In this document: positions 45,048 to 54,010 of the stretch, in pieces
How positions within the stretch are numbered: the first letter of the stretch is position 1
Layout of the letters: each line of letters opens with the position of its first letter
Source of the DNA: Methylobacterium symbioticum
GTDB lineage: Bacteria; Pseudomonadota; Alphaproteobacteria; Rhizobiales; Beijerinckiaceae
Length of the DNA stretch: 64,000 nucleotides
NCBI RefSeq assembly: GCF_902141845.1
Contig: NZ_CABFPH010000018.1
Location: 1 to 64,000 of the forward strand
Direction: 5' to 3'
The notes under the pieces: model-generated
Database searches by the model: none
Seen by the model: the letters and a program-made list of their open reading frames with translations, nothing else
Told to the model about the DNA's origin: nothing
Translations under genes and position numbers: made by a program

Positions 45048-45986
45048 ATGACGACCTCGATGACTCGCCGCGCGCATCTCGCGGCCCTGATGGCCGGCGC
45101 CGCGATCGGCGCCGGGCTCCGGCCAGTCGCGGCGCAGACCGTGCCGTGGTCCTCGGGCACGGAGCGGCCCAAGATCACCGTGCCGCCGGGGGCCGCGGAC
45201 TGCCACCACCACATCTACGATGCGCGCTTCCCCGCCTCGCCCGGCGCGACGCTCCGGCCGCCAGATGCGAGCGTTGCGGACTACAAGCTCCTGATGCAGC
45301 GCCTCGGCATCGCCCGCCACGTTGTGGTGCAGCCGTCGACCTACGGGGTCGACAACAGCCTCCTCGTTCAGTCGGTGCAGGAGTTCGGCCCGACCGCCCG
45401 GGGCATCGCGATGCTCGACGCCTCGGTTGCGCCCGAGGAACTGAAGCGCCTGGACGCGGCCGGCATCCGCGGCGTCCGGTTCGGGACGCGCCTGCCGGGT
45501 GGGGCGCCGATCACCGACCTGGTGCCGGTCGCCCGCAAGATCGCCGCCTTCGGCTGGCACATCGTGCTGGTCGCTGATGGCGACAAGATTGTAGAACTGG
45601 CCGACACTCTGAAAGGCCTGCCGGTTCCGGTCGTGTTCGACCATATGGGCCACCTGCCCGAGCCCGCCGGCCCCGACCATCCGGGCTTTAGGGTGATCGC
45701 CGATCTGATTGACAAGCACGGCGCCTGGGTGAAGCTCACCGGCGCCTACCTCCTCTCGAAGGTCGGGCCGCCGACCTATGCCGATCGTGGCCGTCTCGCC
45801 CGCGCCTTCGTGCAACTCGCCCCTGAGCGTCTCGTCTGGGGCAGCGACTGGCCACATCCGACCTCTCCTGCCGACGCCAAACCGGACGACGCCCTGCTCC
45901 TCGACCTCCTGGCGACCTGGGCCCCCGATGAGGCGGTGCGGAACCGGATCCTTGTCGCCAATCCGGCCAAGCTCTACGGCTTCTGA
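45048..45986 (+). CDS. Exported amidohydrolase-2 family lactonase/isomerase
   Basis: The 312-residue protein has a twin-arginine-like signal (MTRRAHLAALMAGAAIGAGL) and then a COG3618-type TIM barrel. Visible metal or catalytic sites are H53-x-H55 in DCHHHIYD, a His in VFDHMGHLPEP and the Asp in WGSDWPHPTSP. Relatives include 2-pyrone-4,6-dicarboxylate lactonase and D-galactarolactone isomerase. Periplasmic location suggests hydrolysis or isomerisation of a lactone before import by the cluster's MFS proteins. Confidence 0.78.
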   Translation: MTTSMTRRAHLAALMAGAAIGAGLRPVAAQTVPWSSGTERPKITVPPGAADCHHHIYDARFPASPGATLRPPDASVADYKLLMQRLGIARHVVVQPSTYGVDNSLLVQSVQEFGPTARGIAMLDASVAPEELKRLDAAGIRGVRFGTRLPGGAPITDLVPVARKIAAFGWHIVLVADGDKIVELADTLKGLPVPVVFDHMGHLPEPAGPDHPGFRVIADLIDKHGAWVKLTGAYLLSKVGPPTYADRGRLARAFVQLAPERLVWGSDWPHPTSPADAKPDDALLLDLLATWAPDEAVRNRILVANPAKLYGF

Positions 45987-46016
45987 TCCGATTTCCGACG
46001 GGGGAGGAGCCTGCCC

Positions 46017-46247
46017 ATGCCGACTTATCGGTCCCGGCACACTGTGCTCAAGGGCGGCGCGGCGCTCGCCCTGGCCACTGTCGCCGGCCTTCGTCACCGT
46101 CCGGCGGTCGCCACCCTGGTCGGCATGCTCATCGAGGTGCCGGTGATGCTCTCGGTCGTGTGGATCGTGAACCGGAGCCAGGGCTGGCACGAGCGCGGCG
46201 CGGCGGGCAAGGGAGCGGCCCTGATGCCTGCCTCCCGTGAGGTCTGA
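46017..46247 (+). pseudogene. ACR3 arsenite-pump C-terminal tail fused to a signal-like start
   Basis: This 76-codon frame has an excellent GGGGGAGGAG site. Residues 1-24 look like a degenerate twin-arginine signal (SRHTVLKGGAALALATVAG). Residues 30-60 (ATLVGMLIEVPVMLSVVWIV then NRSQGW) match the last helix and tail of ACR3-type arsenite permeases. The rest of the pump is missing, so this is probably a deletion scar of an ars operon that still translates. Its 3' end overlaps the MFS gene by 11 nt. The ACR3 match is from memory. Confidence 0.5.
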
Positions 46248-47439
46248 GGCCCGCGGGCGCCTCGCCGTCATCTCCGCCCTAGGCGTCGTCGAGATCCTCG
46301 CCTGGGGCTCCTCATTCTACCTGCCGGCGGTGCTCGCCGGTCCCATCGCGGCGGATACCGGCTGGCCGCTGGCGTGGGTGGTCGGCGGCCTGTCCATCGG
46401 CCTCCTGGCGGCGGCGGTCGCGTCGCCCCGGGTGGGGCTCGCCATTCACCGGCACGGCGGCCGGCCGGTGCTGGCGCTCGCCGCGCTGCTGCTGGCGGTG
46501 GGTCATGTGGTGATCGGCCTAGCGCCGAACCTGCCGGTGTTCCTCTCCGGTTGGCTGGTCATCGGGCTCGGCATGGGCTGCGGCCTCTACGACCCGGCCT
46601 TCGCCACCCTCGGTCGCCTCTACGGCGCCGAGGCGCGCCCGGCCATAACGACACTGACCCTCTGGGGCGGGTTCGCCAGCACCGTCTGCTGGCCGCTCTC
46701 GGCCTTCCTCGTCGAGCAGGTCGGCTGGCGGGGCGCGTGCCTCGCCTATGCCGGGCTGCACCTTGCTGTGACCCTGCCGCTGGTGCTCGGGCTGATCCCG
46801 CCGGCGCCCGCGGCGGCACCCGGTGCGGCGGGGACGCACGGAAACGACGGGCCACTGGCGCCGCGCGAGCGGCGGGCCTTCCTACTGATGGCGGGCGTGC
46901 TGGTCCTGGGCGGCACCGTCATGACGCTGGTCTCGGTGCACCTGATCGCGCTGCTCCAGGCCCGCGGCGTCGCGCTCGCAGCGGCCGTGTCCTACGGCGC
47001 TCTGATCGGGCCAGCCCAGGTCGGCGCCCGCATCGTAGAGATGGCAAACAAGGGCCGGCACCACCCGCTTTGGACCCTGACCGTGGCCATGGCGCTGGTG
47101 GTCGTAGGGCTAGCCATCCTGGCGGCGGGCGTGCCGACGGTCGGCCTTGCCCTGGTACTCTACGGTGGGGGCAACGGGATCTACTCCATTGCCCGGGGCA
47201 CGGTGCCACTCGCCCTATTCGGGCCGGCGCGCTACCCAGTGCTCGTGGGACGCTTGGCGCGACCTGGTCTCGCCGCACAGGCGCTGGCACCCTCGCTCGG
47301 CGCGGTGGCGCTCACTTACGGCGGCGCCGACGCGGTCTACGTCCTGCTTGTGGCGCTCGCGCTGGCGAACCTCGGGCTGGCGATAGCCTTGTGGGGGGCG
47401 CGGCCGGACGTCGTCGAGGGACGCGGCGCCGTTCGCTGA
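46237..47439 (+). CDS. MFS transporter, possibly from an ars locus
   Basis: The 400-residue, 12-helix protein begins with GTG overlapping the ACR3-tail frame. Its start (LAVISALGVVEILAWGSSFY) and the internal NKGRHHPLWT segment resemble MFS proteins often found beside ACR3 genes in alphaproteobacterial arsenic operons, but substrate cannot be assigned. No arsR, arsC or arsH gene is nearby. Confidence 0.7.
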   Translation: MRSEARGRLAVISALGVVEILAWGSSFYLPAVLAGPIAADTGWPLAWVVGGLSIGLLAAAVASPRVGLAIHRHGGRPVLALAALLLAVGHVVIGLAPNLPVFLSGWLVIGLGMGCGLYDPAFATLGRLYGAEARPAITTLTLWGGFASTVCWPLSAFLVEQVGWRGACLAYAGLHLAVTLPLVLGLIPPAPAAAPGAAGTHGNDGPLAPRERRAFLLMAGVLVLGGTVMTLVSVHLIALLQARGVALAAAVSYGALIGPAQVGARIVEMANKGRHHPLWTLTVAMALVVVGLAILAAGVPTVGLALVLYGGGNGIYSIARGTVPLALFGPARYPVLVGRLARPGLAAQALAPSLGAVALTYGGADAVYVLLVALALANLGLAIALWGARPDVVEGRGAVR

Positions 47440-47521
47440 ACGGAGGCTGCGCGCGGGCTTCAGAACCGGTTCAACGCGACTTGCCCAGTCTGAGGACATC
47501 TCGAACGAGGAGGGTCCTCCC

Positions 47522-47752
47522 ATGAAGCTTCGCATCGCAGGTCTGGTTGCCGCGGCCCTGGTGCTGCTCCCCGGCGCCGCCTCCGCGCAGTGGTACGAGC
47601 GTGGGCCGCGCCATCATCACCATCAGCACTGGGACCACCATCATCACCATGGCTACGGCCACCGCCACGGCTCCGAGCGGCATCACCATCACGGCTATGA
47701 CCGCCCTGTCCACTTCGACCGAGGCCACCACCATCACCATCACGGGTACTGA
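47522..47752 (+). CDS. Exported histidine-rich metal-binding peptide
   Basis: This 76-residue protein has a Sec signal peptide (MKLRIAGLVAAALVLLPGAA, cleavage at ASA-Q) and a mature part of about 54 residues, of which 23 are histidines in runs of 4, 5, 4 and 6, spaced by Gly, Tyr, Arg and Asp. Such periplasmic peptides bind Cu, Ni or Zn. AGGAGG precedes the ATG. Location just upstream of the Cus-type operon suggests a copper/silver buffer or chaperone. Confidence 0.8.
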   Translation: MKLRIAGLVAAALVLLPGAASAQWYERGPRHHHHQHWDHHHHHGYGHRHGSERHHHHGYDRPVHFDRGHHHHHHGY

Positions 47753-47764
47753 CGGCCGCGTTCA

Positions 47765-47797
47765 ACCGCCGGGACCATCCGACGCGGTCCCGGCGGT
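47765..47797 (+). terminator. Strong hairpin after the His-rich gene
   Basis: A perfect 12-bp GC-rich stem (ACCGCCGGGACC with GGTCCCGGCGGT) and 9-nt loop lies 12 nt after the stop. Only scattered U follows. It probably ends the His-rich peptide transcript before the downstream cus genes. Confidence 0.65.
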
Positions 47798-47886
47798 CGT
47801 GTGCACTTGACCGTCCCACGGTGGGAAGGGGCATCCTGAACTCCATCGACCTTCCGCGCGACCGGGAAAACTGGCATCGTCGATTC

Positions 47887-48297
47887 GTGACGTTCTGGCT
47901 CGCCCTCCGGCGGCTGCTCCCGCTCCTCGCGGTTCTCAGCCTCGCCCTGATGCCGGTGACCGCTTCGGCGGCCGCCGCGGGCATGCACGCGTCCGTGACG
48001 GCGCAGGCTCACGGCCCGTACGAGGCGATGCCGGCCATGGACCATGCCGACATGGACATGGCGAGCATGGACATGGACGACATGCCCTGCTGCCCGCCGG
48101 AGAAGGCGGGGAAGCCGGACTGTGCCAAGTCCGGCTGCCCTCTGATGGCGCTCTGCCTTGCCAGCGTCGCCTCCCTTCTGCCGGCAGCGGTGCCAGTCCC
48201 GGCGCCGGTCGCGACACGCGCCACGCCGGCTTGGCCTGACCTGGCGTCCTTCGCCAGCGTGCACGGCCCCCCGCTGCCTGAGCCTCCCCGAGCCTGA
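47887..48297 (+). CDS. Exported Met/Cys-rich protein, probable copper binding
   Basis: From GTG 47887 the protein has 136 residues; the frame is open upstream to 47821, so the start is uncertain. A hydrophobic signal (LALRRLLPLLAVLSLALMPV) is followed by a metal-ligand-rich stretch (AMDHADMDMASMDMDDMPCC, then cysteines in PDCAKSGCPLMALC) and a second hydrophobic segment. Met-Asp-His repeats plus CC suit Cu(I)/Ag(I) binding. It precedes the FixH-like gene and cusBA. Confidence 0.6.
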   Translation: MTFWLALRRLLPLLAVLSLALMPVTASAAAAGMHASVTAQAHGPYEAMPAMDHADMDMASMDMDDMPCCPPEKAGKPDCAKSGCPLMALCLASVASLLPAAVPVPAPVATRATPAWPDLASFASVHGPPLPEPPRA

Positions 48298-48378
48298 ACC
48301 CGATGCCGCCGGCGCTCGCGCCGGCACGGTGACGCGCGCCCGCGCGCCGCCATCCATCGCCTTCAGGAGATCACACCC

Positions 48379-48786
48379 GTGACCAAGAACCCCTTCGCGC
48401 GCGCCGTGCCGGCCGCGCTGCTCGCTGCCCTGTCAGCGTCGACGATGACCTTCCCCGCCCTGGCAGACATCAAGGACTACCGCTTCGAGCTGGTGCAGCA
48501 GGAGGCGAAGGTCGGCGAGGCCGTTGTCGCCGTGCGTCTCGTGGACAAGCGCAGCGGCAAGCCGGTGCCCGACGCCGTGATCTTCGCCAAGCGCCTCGAC
48601 ATGGCGCCCGACAGCATGGAGGAGATGGTCACCAAGGTCGAACAGGTGCCCTCGACCGAGCCGGGCGTCTACCGCTTCAAGGCCAAGCTCTCGATGGCCG
48701 GCGGCTGGCGCCTGTCCCTCGGGGCCAAGGTCCAGGGCGAGACCGGCACGGTCGAGGACAAGCTGGTCTTCCAGGCCGTCAAATGA
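48379..48786 (+). CDS. FixH/YtkA-like exported protein
   Basis: The 135-residue protein starts with GTG behind CAGGAG, has a Sec signal ending near ALA-D and a single beta-sandwich resembling the YtkA/FixH domain (VGEAVVAVRLVDKRSGKPVP, then EPGVYRFKAKLSMAGGWRLS). It may help handle copper in the periplasm, since such domains are frequent in cus/cop operons. It overlaps the CusB start by 4 nt. Confidence 0.75.
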   Translation: MTKNPFARAVPAALLAALSASTMTFPALADIKDYRFELVQQEAKVGEAVVAVRLVDKRSGKPVPDAVIFAKRLDMAPDSMEEMVTKVEQVPSTEPGVYRFKAKLSMAGGWRLSLGAKVQGETGTVEDKLVFQAVK

Positions 48787-50303
48787 GCCGCGCCGCCTGG
48801 GCGGCCGGGGCCTTCGCTGCGCTCGCGGCGGGGGCCGTCGGCTACGGGGCGGGGCACGGGGACGTCCCCGTGCCGGCGCTCGTGGATCGCGCCCGTTCCG
48901 AGTTCGTCCCCGCGCTCGCCGAGCGCGCACGAATGGCATTCGCGCGCTGGATGCCGGCCTCGAAGCCTGGCCCCCAGGCGCCCGCCGCCAAGACCGGGCC
49001 GTCGTCCGGGCCGGTGGTCTACTACCAGGACCCGGATGGGAAGCCCGTCTACTCGGCCTCGCCGATGGTGACGGCGGATGGCCGGGAGTTCCGAGCCGTC
49101 CGTGCCAGCGAGGACGTGCGCTTCGACGACGACGGCGAGGCCATGCCCGCGGACATGGCTGGGCACGGCGCGGAGGCAAGCGAGGCGGCCAAGCCCGGCG
49201 GCGACCGGCGCATCCTCTACTACCGCAACCCGATGGGGCTGCCGGACACCTCGCCGACGCCCAAGAAGGACTCGATGGGGATGGACTACATTCCCGTCTA
49301 CGCGGGCGAGGATGAGAGCGGCGTCGTGACGGTGTCGCCCGGCAAGGTCCAGCGCACCGGCGTGCGGACCGAGCTCGCGGAGCGCCGCGTCCTGTCGGTG
49401 CCAGTGCGGGCGCCGGGCAGCGTCGAGGAGGACGAGCGCCGCATCTCCGTCATCGCCATGCGCACGGACGCCTTCATCGAGAAGGTCGAGCCGGTCACCA
49501 CCGGCGACCACGTCCACAAGGGCCAGCCGCTGCTGCGCCTGTTCGCGCCCGAGATCAACGCGGTCGCGGCCCAGTACCTGACCTCCATCGGCTACGAGGG
49601 CGGCCGCCGGCGGTTGGAGAACCTCGCCATCCCGCCGGAGGTCATCGACGAGATCGAGCGCACCCGGAAGGTGCCGGCCTCCATCACCTGGTCCTCGCCG
49701 CGGGACGGCGTCGTCGTCGAGCGCAATGTTTCGGACGGCATGAAGGCCAAGTCCGGCGACGTCCTGTTCCGCATCGTCGACCACACGCGCGTTTGGGTGC
49801 TGGCCGACGTAACCGAGCGCGACCTCGCCGGGGTGGCCGAGGGGCAGAAGGCGACGGTGAGAGTGCGGGCCTTCCCCGACCGCGCCTTCACCGGGACGGT
49901 GACGCGGATCTACCCCCACCTCAACATGGAGACCCGGACCGCCCGGCTGCGGATCGAGCTGCCGAACCCCGACGGCACGCTGCGCCCGTCGATGTACGCC
50001 GACGTCGAGATCGCGACCGGCGACGACAAGCCGGTGGTGGCGGTGCCCGACGACGCCGTCATCGACACCGGCGAGCGCCAGGTCGTGCTGCTCGACCGCG
50101 GCGACGGGCGCTTCGAGCCGAAGGCGGTGAAGGTCGGCCTTCGCGGCCGAGGCTACGTCGAGATCCGCGAGGGCGTCTCGGCCGGCGACCGGGTGGTCAC
50201 GGCCGCGAACTTCCTGATCGACGCCGAGAGCAACCTGAAGGCGGCGCTGCAGTCCCTGACCGCCCCGAAGGACGACCGGCAGGCGGCGGGAGCGGCGCCA
50301 TGA
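48783..50303 (+). CDS. cusB: CusB-type periplasmic adaptor with heavy-metal-binding domain
   Basis: The 506-residue protein has an N-terminal membrane anchor (about 5-25), a YHS-like segment (VVYYQDPDGKPVYSASPM), a heavy-metal-binding domain (about 145-173: YYRNPMGLPDTSPTPKKDSM) with Met-rich GMDYIPVY, then lipoyl, helical-hairpin and beta-barrel adaptor domains (FIEKVEPVTTGDHVHKGQPL; VWVLADVTERDLAGVAEGQK). Methionine pairs fit Cu(I)/Ag(I). The stop overlaps the cusA start (ATGA). Confidence 0.85.
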   Translation: MSRAAWAAGAFAALAAGAVGYGAGHGDVPVPALVDRARSEFVPALAERARMAFARWMPASKPGPQAPAAKTGPSSGPVVYYQDPDGKPVYSASPMVTADGREFRAVRASEDVRFDDDGEAMPADMAGHGAEASEAAKPGGDRRILYYRNPMGLPDTSPTPKKDSMGMDYIPVYAGEDESGVVTVSPGKVQRTGVRTELAERRVLSVPVRAPGSVEEDERRISVIAMRTDAFIEKVEPVTTGDHVHKGQPLLRLFAPEINAVAAQYLTSIGYEGGRRRLENLAIPPEVIDEIERTRKVPASITWSSPRDGVVVERNVSDGMKAKSGDVLFRIVDHTRVWVLADVTERDLAGVAEGQKATVRVRAFPDRAFTGTVTRIYPHLNMETRTARLRIELPNPDGTLRPSMYADVEIATGDDKPVVAVPDDAVIDTGERQVVLLDRGDGRFEPKAVKVGLRGRGYVEIREGVSAGDRVVTAANFLIDAESNLKAALQSLTAPKDDRQAAGAAP

Positions 50304-53300
50304 TTGCGCGCCTGATCGGCTGGTCGGCCCGCAACCTCGTGTTGGTGCTTGTCGGGACCGTGTTCGCGGTCGCGACCGGCGTCCTGGCGCTGCGGACCCT
50401 GCCGCTCGACGCCATCCCCGACCTCTCGGACGTCCAGGCCATCGTCTACACCGAGTATCCAGGTCAAAGTCCGACGACCGTCGAAGACGTCGTGACATTT
50501 CCCCTCTCGACCGCAATGCTGACGGTGCCGAAGGCGAAGGTCGTGCGCGGCTTCTCGTTCTTCGGGGTGTCCTTCGTCTACGTCATCTTCGAGGACGGCA
50601 CCGACCCCTACTGGGCCAGGTCGCGCGTCCTGGAGTTCCTTAACGGGGCCGCGAGCCGGTTGCCCGCCGGGGTGACGCCGACCCTCGGGCCTGACGCGAC
50701 GGGAGTGGGCTGGGTCTACCAGTACGTCGTCGTCGCCAAGGAACGGACCCTCGCCGAGCTTCGGTCGCTGCAGGATTGGGTCATCCGGTTCGGCGCCTCG
50801 CGCGCCGAGGGCGTGGCCGAGGTCGCGGGCGTCGGCGGCTTCGTGAAGCAGTACAACGTGGTCGTCGACCCGAACCGGATGCGGGCCCAGGGCATCAGCC
50901 TCACCAAGCTCCGGGACGCGATCCGAGCAAGCAACGCCGACGTCGGCGGTCGCACGGTCGAGCTCTCCGAGTTCGAGTTCATGGTCCGCGGTCGCGGCTA
51001 CATCCGGAGCGTCGCCGATATCGAGAACGTCGTGCTGAAGACCGCGGGCGGCACGCCGCTGCGCGTCCGCGACGTCGCCCGGGTCGAGCTCGGTCCGGAC
51101 GAGCGGCGCGGCATCACCGAGATGAACGGCGACGGCGAGGTCGCCGGCGGCATCGTCCTCCAGCGCTTCGGTGCGAACGCCCTGAACGTCATCGACGGCG
51201 TGAGGGCGAAGCTCGCCGAGGTCGCAAAGAGCCTGCCGGCCGGCACAGAGATCCTGCCGGTCTACGACCGCTCGCAGCTCATCGATGCGGCCATCGACAC
51301 CCTGCGGCACACGCTGGTCGAGGAGAGCGTCGTCGTCTCCCTCGTCTGCATCGTCTTCCTGCTCCACGTGCGCAGCGCGCTCGTGGCCATCCTGATGCTA
51401 CCGGTCGGCATCCTGATGGCCTTCGCCGGCATGAAGGCGCTCGGGCTCGGCGCCAACATCATGAGCCTGGGCGGCATCGCCATCGCGGTCGGTGCCATGG
51501 TCGACGCCGCCATCGTCATGATTGAGAACGCCCACAAACACTTGGAGCGGGCGCCGCTGGACAAACCCCGGGTCGAGGTCCTGGTCGAGGCGGCAAGCGA
51601 GGTCGGGCCGTCCCTGTTCTTCTCGCTCCTCGTGATCACGGTGAGCTTCCTGCCGATCTTCACCCTGGAGAGCCAGGAGGGGCGGCTGTTCGGGCCGCTG
51701 GCCTACACCAAGACCTTCGCCATGGCGGCTGCGGCACTCCTGTCGGTGACCCTGGTCCCGGCGCTCATGGTGCTGTTCTTACGTGGGCGCATCGTCCCGG
51801 AGCACCGAAACCCGCTGAACCGGCTCCTCATCTGGCTGTACCGGCCGCTCATCGCCGGCGTCCTGCGGGCCCGGGTCCTTACTATCCTGCTCGCCGTGGG
51901 CGTGCTGGCGGCCACTGTCTGGCCGGCACGTCAGCTCGGCTCCGAGTTCATGCCGGAGATCGACGAGGGCACGCTGCTCTACATGCCGACCACCCTGCCG
52001 GGCATCTCGGTGACCAAGGCCGGCGAACTCCTCGCCACCCAGGACCGCATCATCAAGAGCTTCCCCGAGGTGGCCTCGGTCTACGGCAAGGCGGGCCGCG
52101 CCAACACCGCGACCGACCCGGCGCCGATGGAAATGTTCGAGACGGTCATCGCCCTGAAGCCGAAGGCGGAGTGGCGCCCGGGCGTCACCCTCGCCAGCCT
52201 CAAGGCCGAGATGGACGCGGCCCTGCAGTTCCCTGGCGTGTCGAATGCCTGGACCCAGCCGATCCGCGCCCGCATCGACATGCTCTCGACCGGTATCCGC
52301 ACGCCGGTCGGGGTGAAGGTGCTCGGCACCGACCTGAAGCAGATGGAGGGGGTCGCCCGCCAGGTGGAGGCGGTCGTCCGGGCTGTGCCCGGCACGTCGA
52401 GCGCCTACGCAGAGCGGGTGATCGGCGGCTACTTCCTCGACATCGCGCCCGACCGGGAGGCGCTCGGGCGCTACGGCCTGATGGTCGGGGACGTGCAGGA
52501 CGTGGTCGCGACGGCTTTGGGTGGGCAGTCCGTGACGAACACGGTCGAGGGCCGCGAGCGCTACACCGTGAACGTGCGCTACCCGCGCGCCTTCCGCTCG
52601 GACCCCAGGGCCATCGCCGACGAGGTCCAGGTGCCGCTGCCGGCCGGCGGTACGGTGCCGCTCGGCGAGGTGGCCAAAGTCGAACTCACCCGGGGGCCGA
52701 CCTCGATCCGCACCGAGAACGGGCAGCTCGCGGTCTACCTGTTCGTCGACATCGGCGGGCGCGACCTCGGCGGCTACGTCGCCGAGGCGCGCCAGGCGGT
52801 GGCCGACGCGGTGAGGCTGCCGCAGGGCACGACCCTGCAATGGAGCGGGCAGTACGAGTACCTGGAGCGGGCAGAGGCACGCCTCGCGGTCGTGGTGCCG
52901 CTGACGCTGCTGATCGTGTTCCTGCTCCTCTACCTGAACTTCCGGCGCCTGACCGAGACGCTCATCGTGATGCTGTCGCTGCCCTTCGCCCTGGTCGGCG
53001 GGGTCTGGCTGCTCTGGTGGATGGGCTTCAATCTGTCGGTCGCGGTGGCGGTCGGCTTCATCGCGCTGGCCGGCGTCGCGGCGGAGACCGGCGTGATCAT
53101 GCTGGTCTACCTCGACCACGCCCTCGACGAGGTCCGGGCCGGGTGCGACCGCGAGGGCCACCCGCTCACGCGGACGGACCTGCGGCAGGCCATCATGGTC
53201 GGTGCCGTCGAGCGAGTGCGGCCCAAGATGATGACGGTGACCGCGATCATGGCGGGCCTGCTGCCCATCCTGTGGAGCACCGGCTCGGGGTCCGAGGTCA

Positions 53301-53473
53301 TGCAGCGGATCGCCGTGCCCATGATCGGCGGCATGGTCTCCTCGACCGTGCTGACCCTCGTGGTGATCCCGGCGGTCTACGCCCTGATGAAGGGGCGGAG
53401 CTTGCCCCCGGCCGGCGCGATCCGCGAGGAGGCGAACGGTGAAGCGATGCGGCTGCCGCAGGCAGCCGAGTGA
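50300..53473 (+). CDS. cusA: CusA-type heavy-metal RND efflux pump
   Basis: The 1057-residue HME-RND pump expels Cu(I)/Ag(I) across the cell envelope using protons. HME signatures are visible: GAMVDAAIVMIENAHKHLE in helix 4, the porter motif WTQPIRARIDMLSTGIRTPV, and AGVAAETGVIMLVYLDHALD. It is coupled to cusB by overlapping codons. No cusC-like outer-membrane channel gene is in the window, so a channel encoded elsewhere is needed. Confidence 0.88.
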   Translation: MIARLIGWSARNLVLVLVGTVFAVATGVLALRTLPLDAIPDLSDVQAIVYTEYPGQSPTTVEDVVTFPLSTAMLTVPKAKVVRGFSFFGVSFVYVIFEDGTDPYWARSRVLEFLNGAASRLPAGVTPTLGPDATGVGWVYQYVVVAKERTLAELRSLQDWVIRFGASRAEGVAEVAGVGGFVKQYNVVVDPNRMRAQGISLTKLRDAIRASNADVGGRTVELSEFEFMVRGRGYIRSVADIENVVLKTAGGTPLRVRDVARVELGPDERRGITEMNGDGEVAGGIVLQRFGANALNVIDGVRAKLAEVAKSLPAGTEILPVYDRSQLIDAAIDTLRHTLVEESVVVSLVCIVFLLHVRSALVAILMLPVGILMAFAGMKALGLGANIMSLGGIAIAVGAMVDAAIVMIENAHKHLERAPLDKPRVEVLVEAASEVGPSLFFSLLVITVSFLPIFTLESQEGRLFGPLAYTKTFAMAAAALLSVTLVPALMVLFLRGRIVPEHRNPLNRLLIWLYRPLIAGVLRARVLTILLAVGVLAATVWPARQLGSEFMPEIDEGTLLYMPTTLPGISVTKAGELLATQDRIIKSFPEVASVYGKAGRANTATDPAPMEMFETVIALKPKAEWRPGVTLASLKAEMDAALQFPGVSNAWTQPIRARIDMLSTGIRTPVGVKVLGTDLKQMEGVARQVEAVVRAVPGTSSAYAERVIGGYFLDIAPDREALGRYGLMVGDVQDVVATALGGQSVTNTVEGRERYTVNVRYPRAFRSDPRAIADEVQVPLPAGGTVPLGEVAKVELTRGPTSIRTENGQLAVYLFVDIGGRDLGGYVAEARQAVADAVRLPQGTTLQWSGQYEYLERAEARLAVVVPLTLLIVFLLLYLNFRRLTETLIVMLSLPFALVGGVWLLWWMGFNLSVAVAVGFIALAGVAAETGVIMLVYLDHALDEVRAGCDREGHPLTRTDLRQAIMVGAVERVRPKMMTVTAIMAGLLPILWSTGSGSEVMQRIAVPMIGGMVSSTVLTLVVIPAVYALMKGRSLPPAGAIREEANGEAMRLPQAAE

Positions 53474-53492
53474 GAGCGAACGGGAGATGACG

Positions 53493-53975
53493 ATGCGGAG
53501 CGAAACGATGCCGTCCCGACGTGCCGTGCTCGCGGGCCTGGCCGCGGGGCCGGCGCTCGGACGTGGCGCCCTGGCGCAGGGGCTTCCCGAGGTCGCGGTG
53601 ACCAAGGACCCGAGTTGCGGCTGCTGCGAGAAGTGGGTCACGCACCTGCGCAAGGCCGGTTTCACCGTCACCGTCACCGTGACCGAGGGCCCGGTGAACC
53701 CGCTCAAGATCCGCCTCGCGGTGCCGCGCGAGCTTGCCTCCTGCCACACCGCCCAGGTCGGCGGCTACGTGGTCGAAGGGCACGTTCCGGCCGGGGCGAT
53801 CAAGCGCCTCCTGGCGGAGCGGCCGACCGGGACGGGCCTGGCGGTGCCGGGCATGCCGGTCGGCTCGCCCGGCATGGAGGTCGATGGCGTGGAGCTGGAC
53901 ACCTACGAGGTCACACTCTTCGGAGCCGAGGGACGTAGAACGTTCGCCCGGTACCGCGGCGGCGAACCAGCCTGA
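53493..53975 (+). CDS. DUF411 periplasmic metal-binding protein
   Basis: From ATG 53493, 6 nt after GGGAG, the protein has 160 residues (an ATG at 53487 is too close to the site). A twin-arginine-like signal (PSRRAVLAGLAAG) is followed by the DUF411 motif with C42-x-C44-C45 (DPSCGCCEKW), a conserved LASCHTAQVGGYVVEGHVPA stretch and Met residues near PGMPVGSPGME. DUF411 proteins accompany cop/cus operons and are thought to bind copper. It is the last gene of the cus unit. Confidence 0.82.
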   Translation: MRSETMPSRRAVLAGLAAGPALGRGALAQGLPEVAVTKDPSCGCCEKWVTHLRKAGFTVTVTVTEGPVNPLKIRLAVPRELASCHTAQVGGYVVEGHVPAGAIKRLLAERPTGTGLAVPGMPVGSPGMEVDGVELDTYEVTLFGAEGRRTFARYRGGEPA

Positions 53976-54010
53976 GACCGCAGCGTGACCCTGATCCGCC
54001 GAACCGGCAT

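Noticed and set aside
47600-47752. Possible DNA tandem repeat in the His-rich gene
   Set aside because: The repetitive CAC/CAT pattern is explained by His codons in a gene with signal peptide and ribosome-binding site.
51779-53749. 656-codon open frame antisense to cusA
   Set aside because: No motifs, low-complexity composition and full overlap with a clear HME-RND gene.
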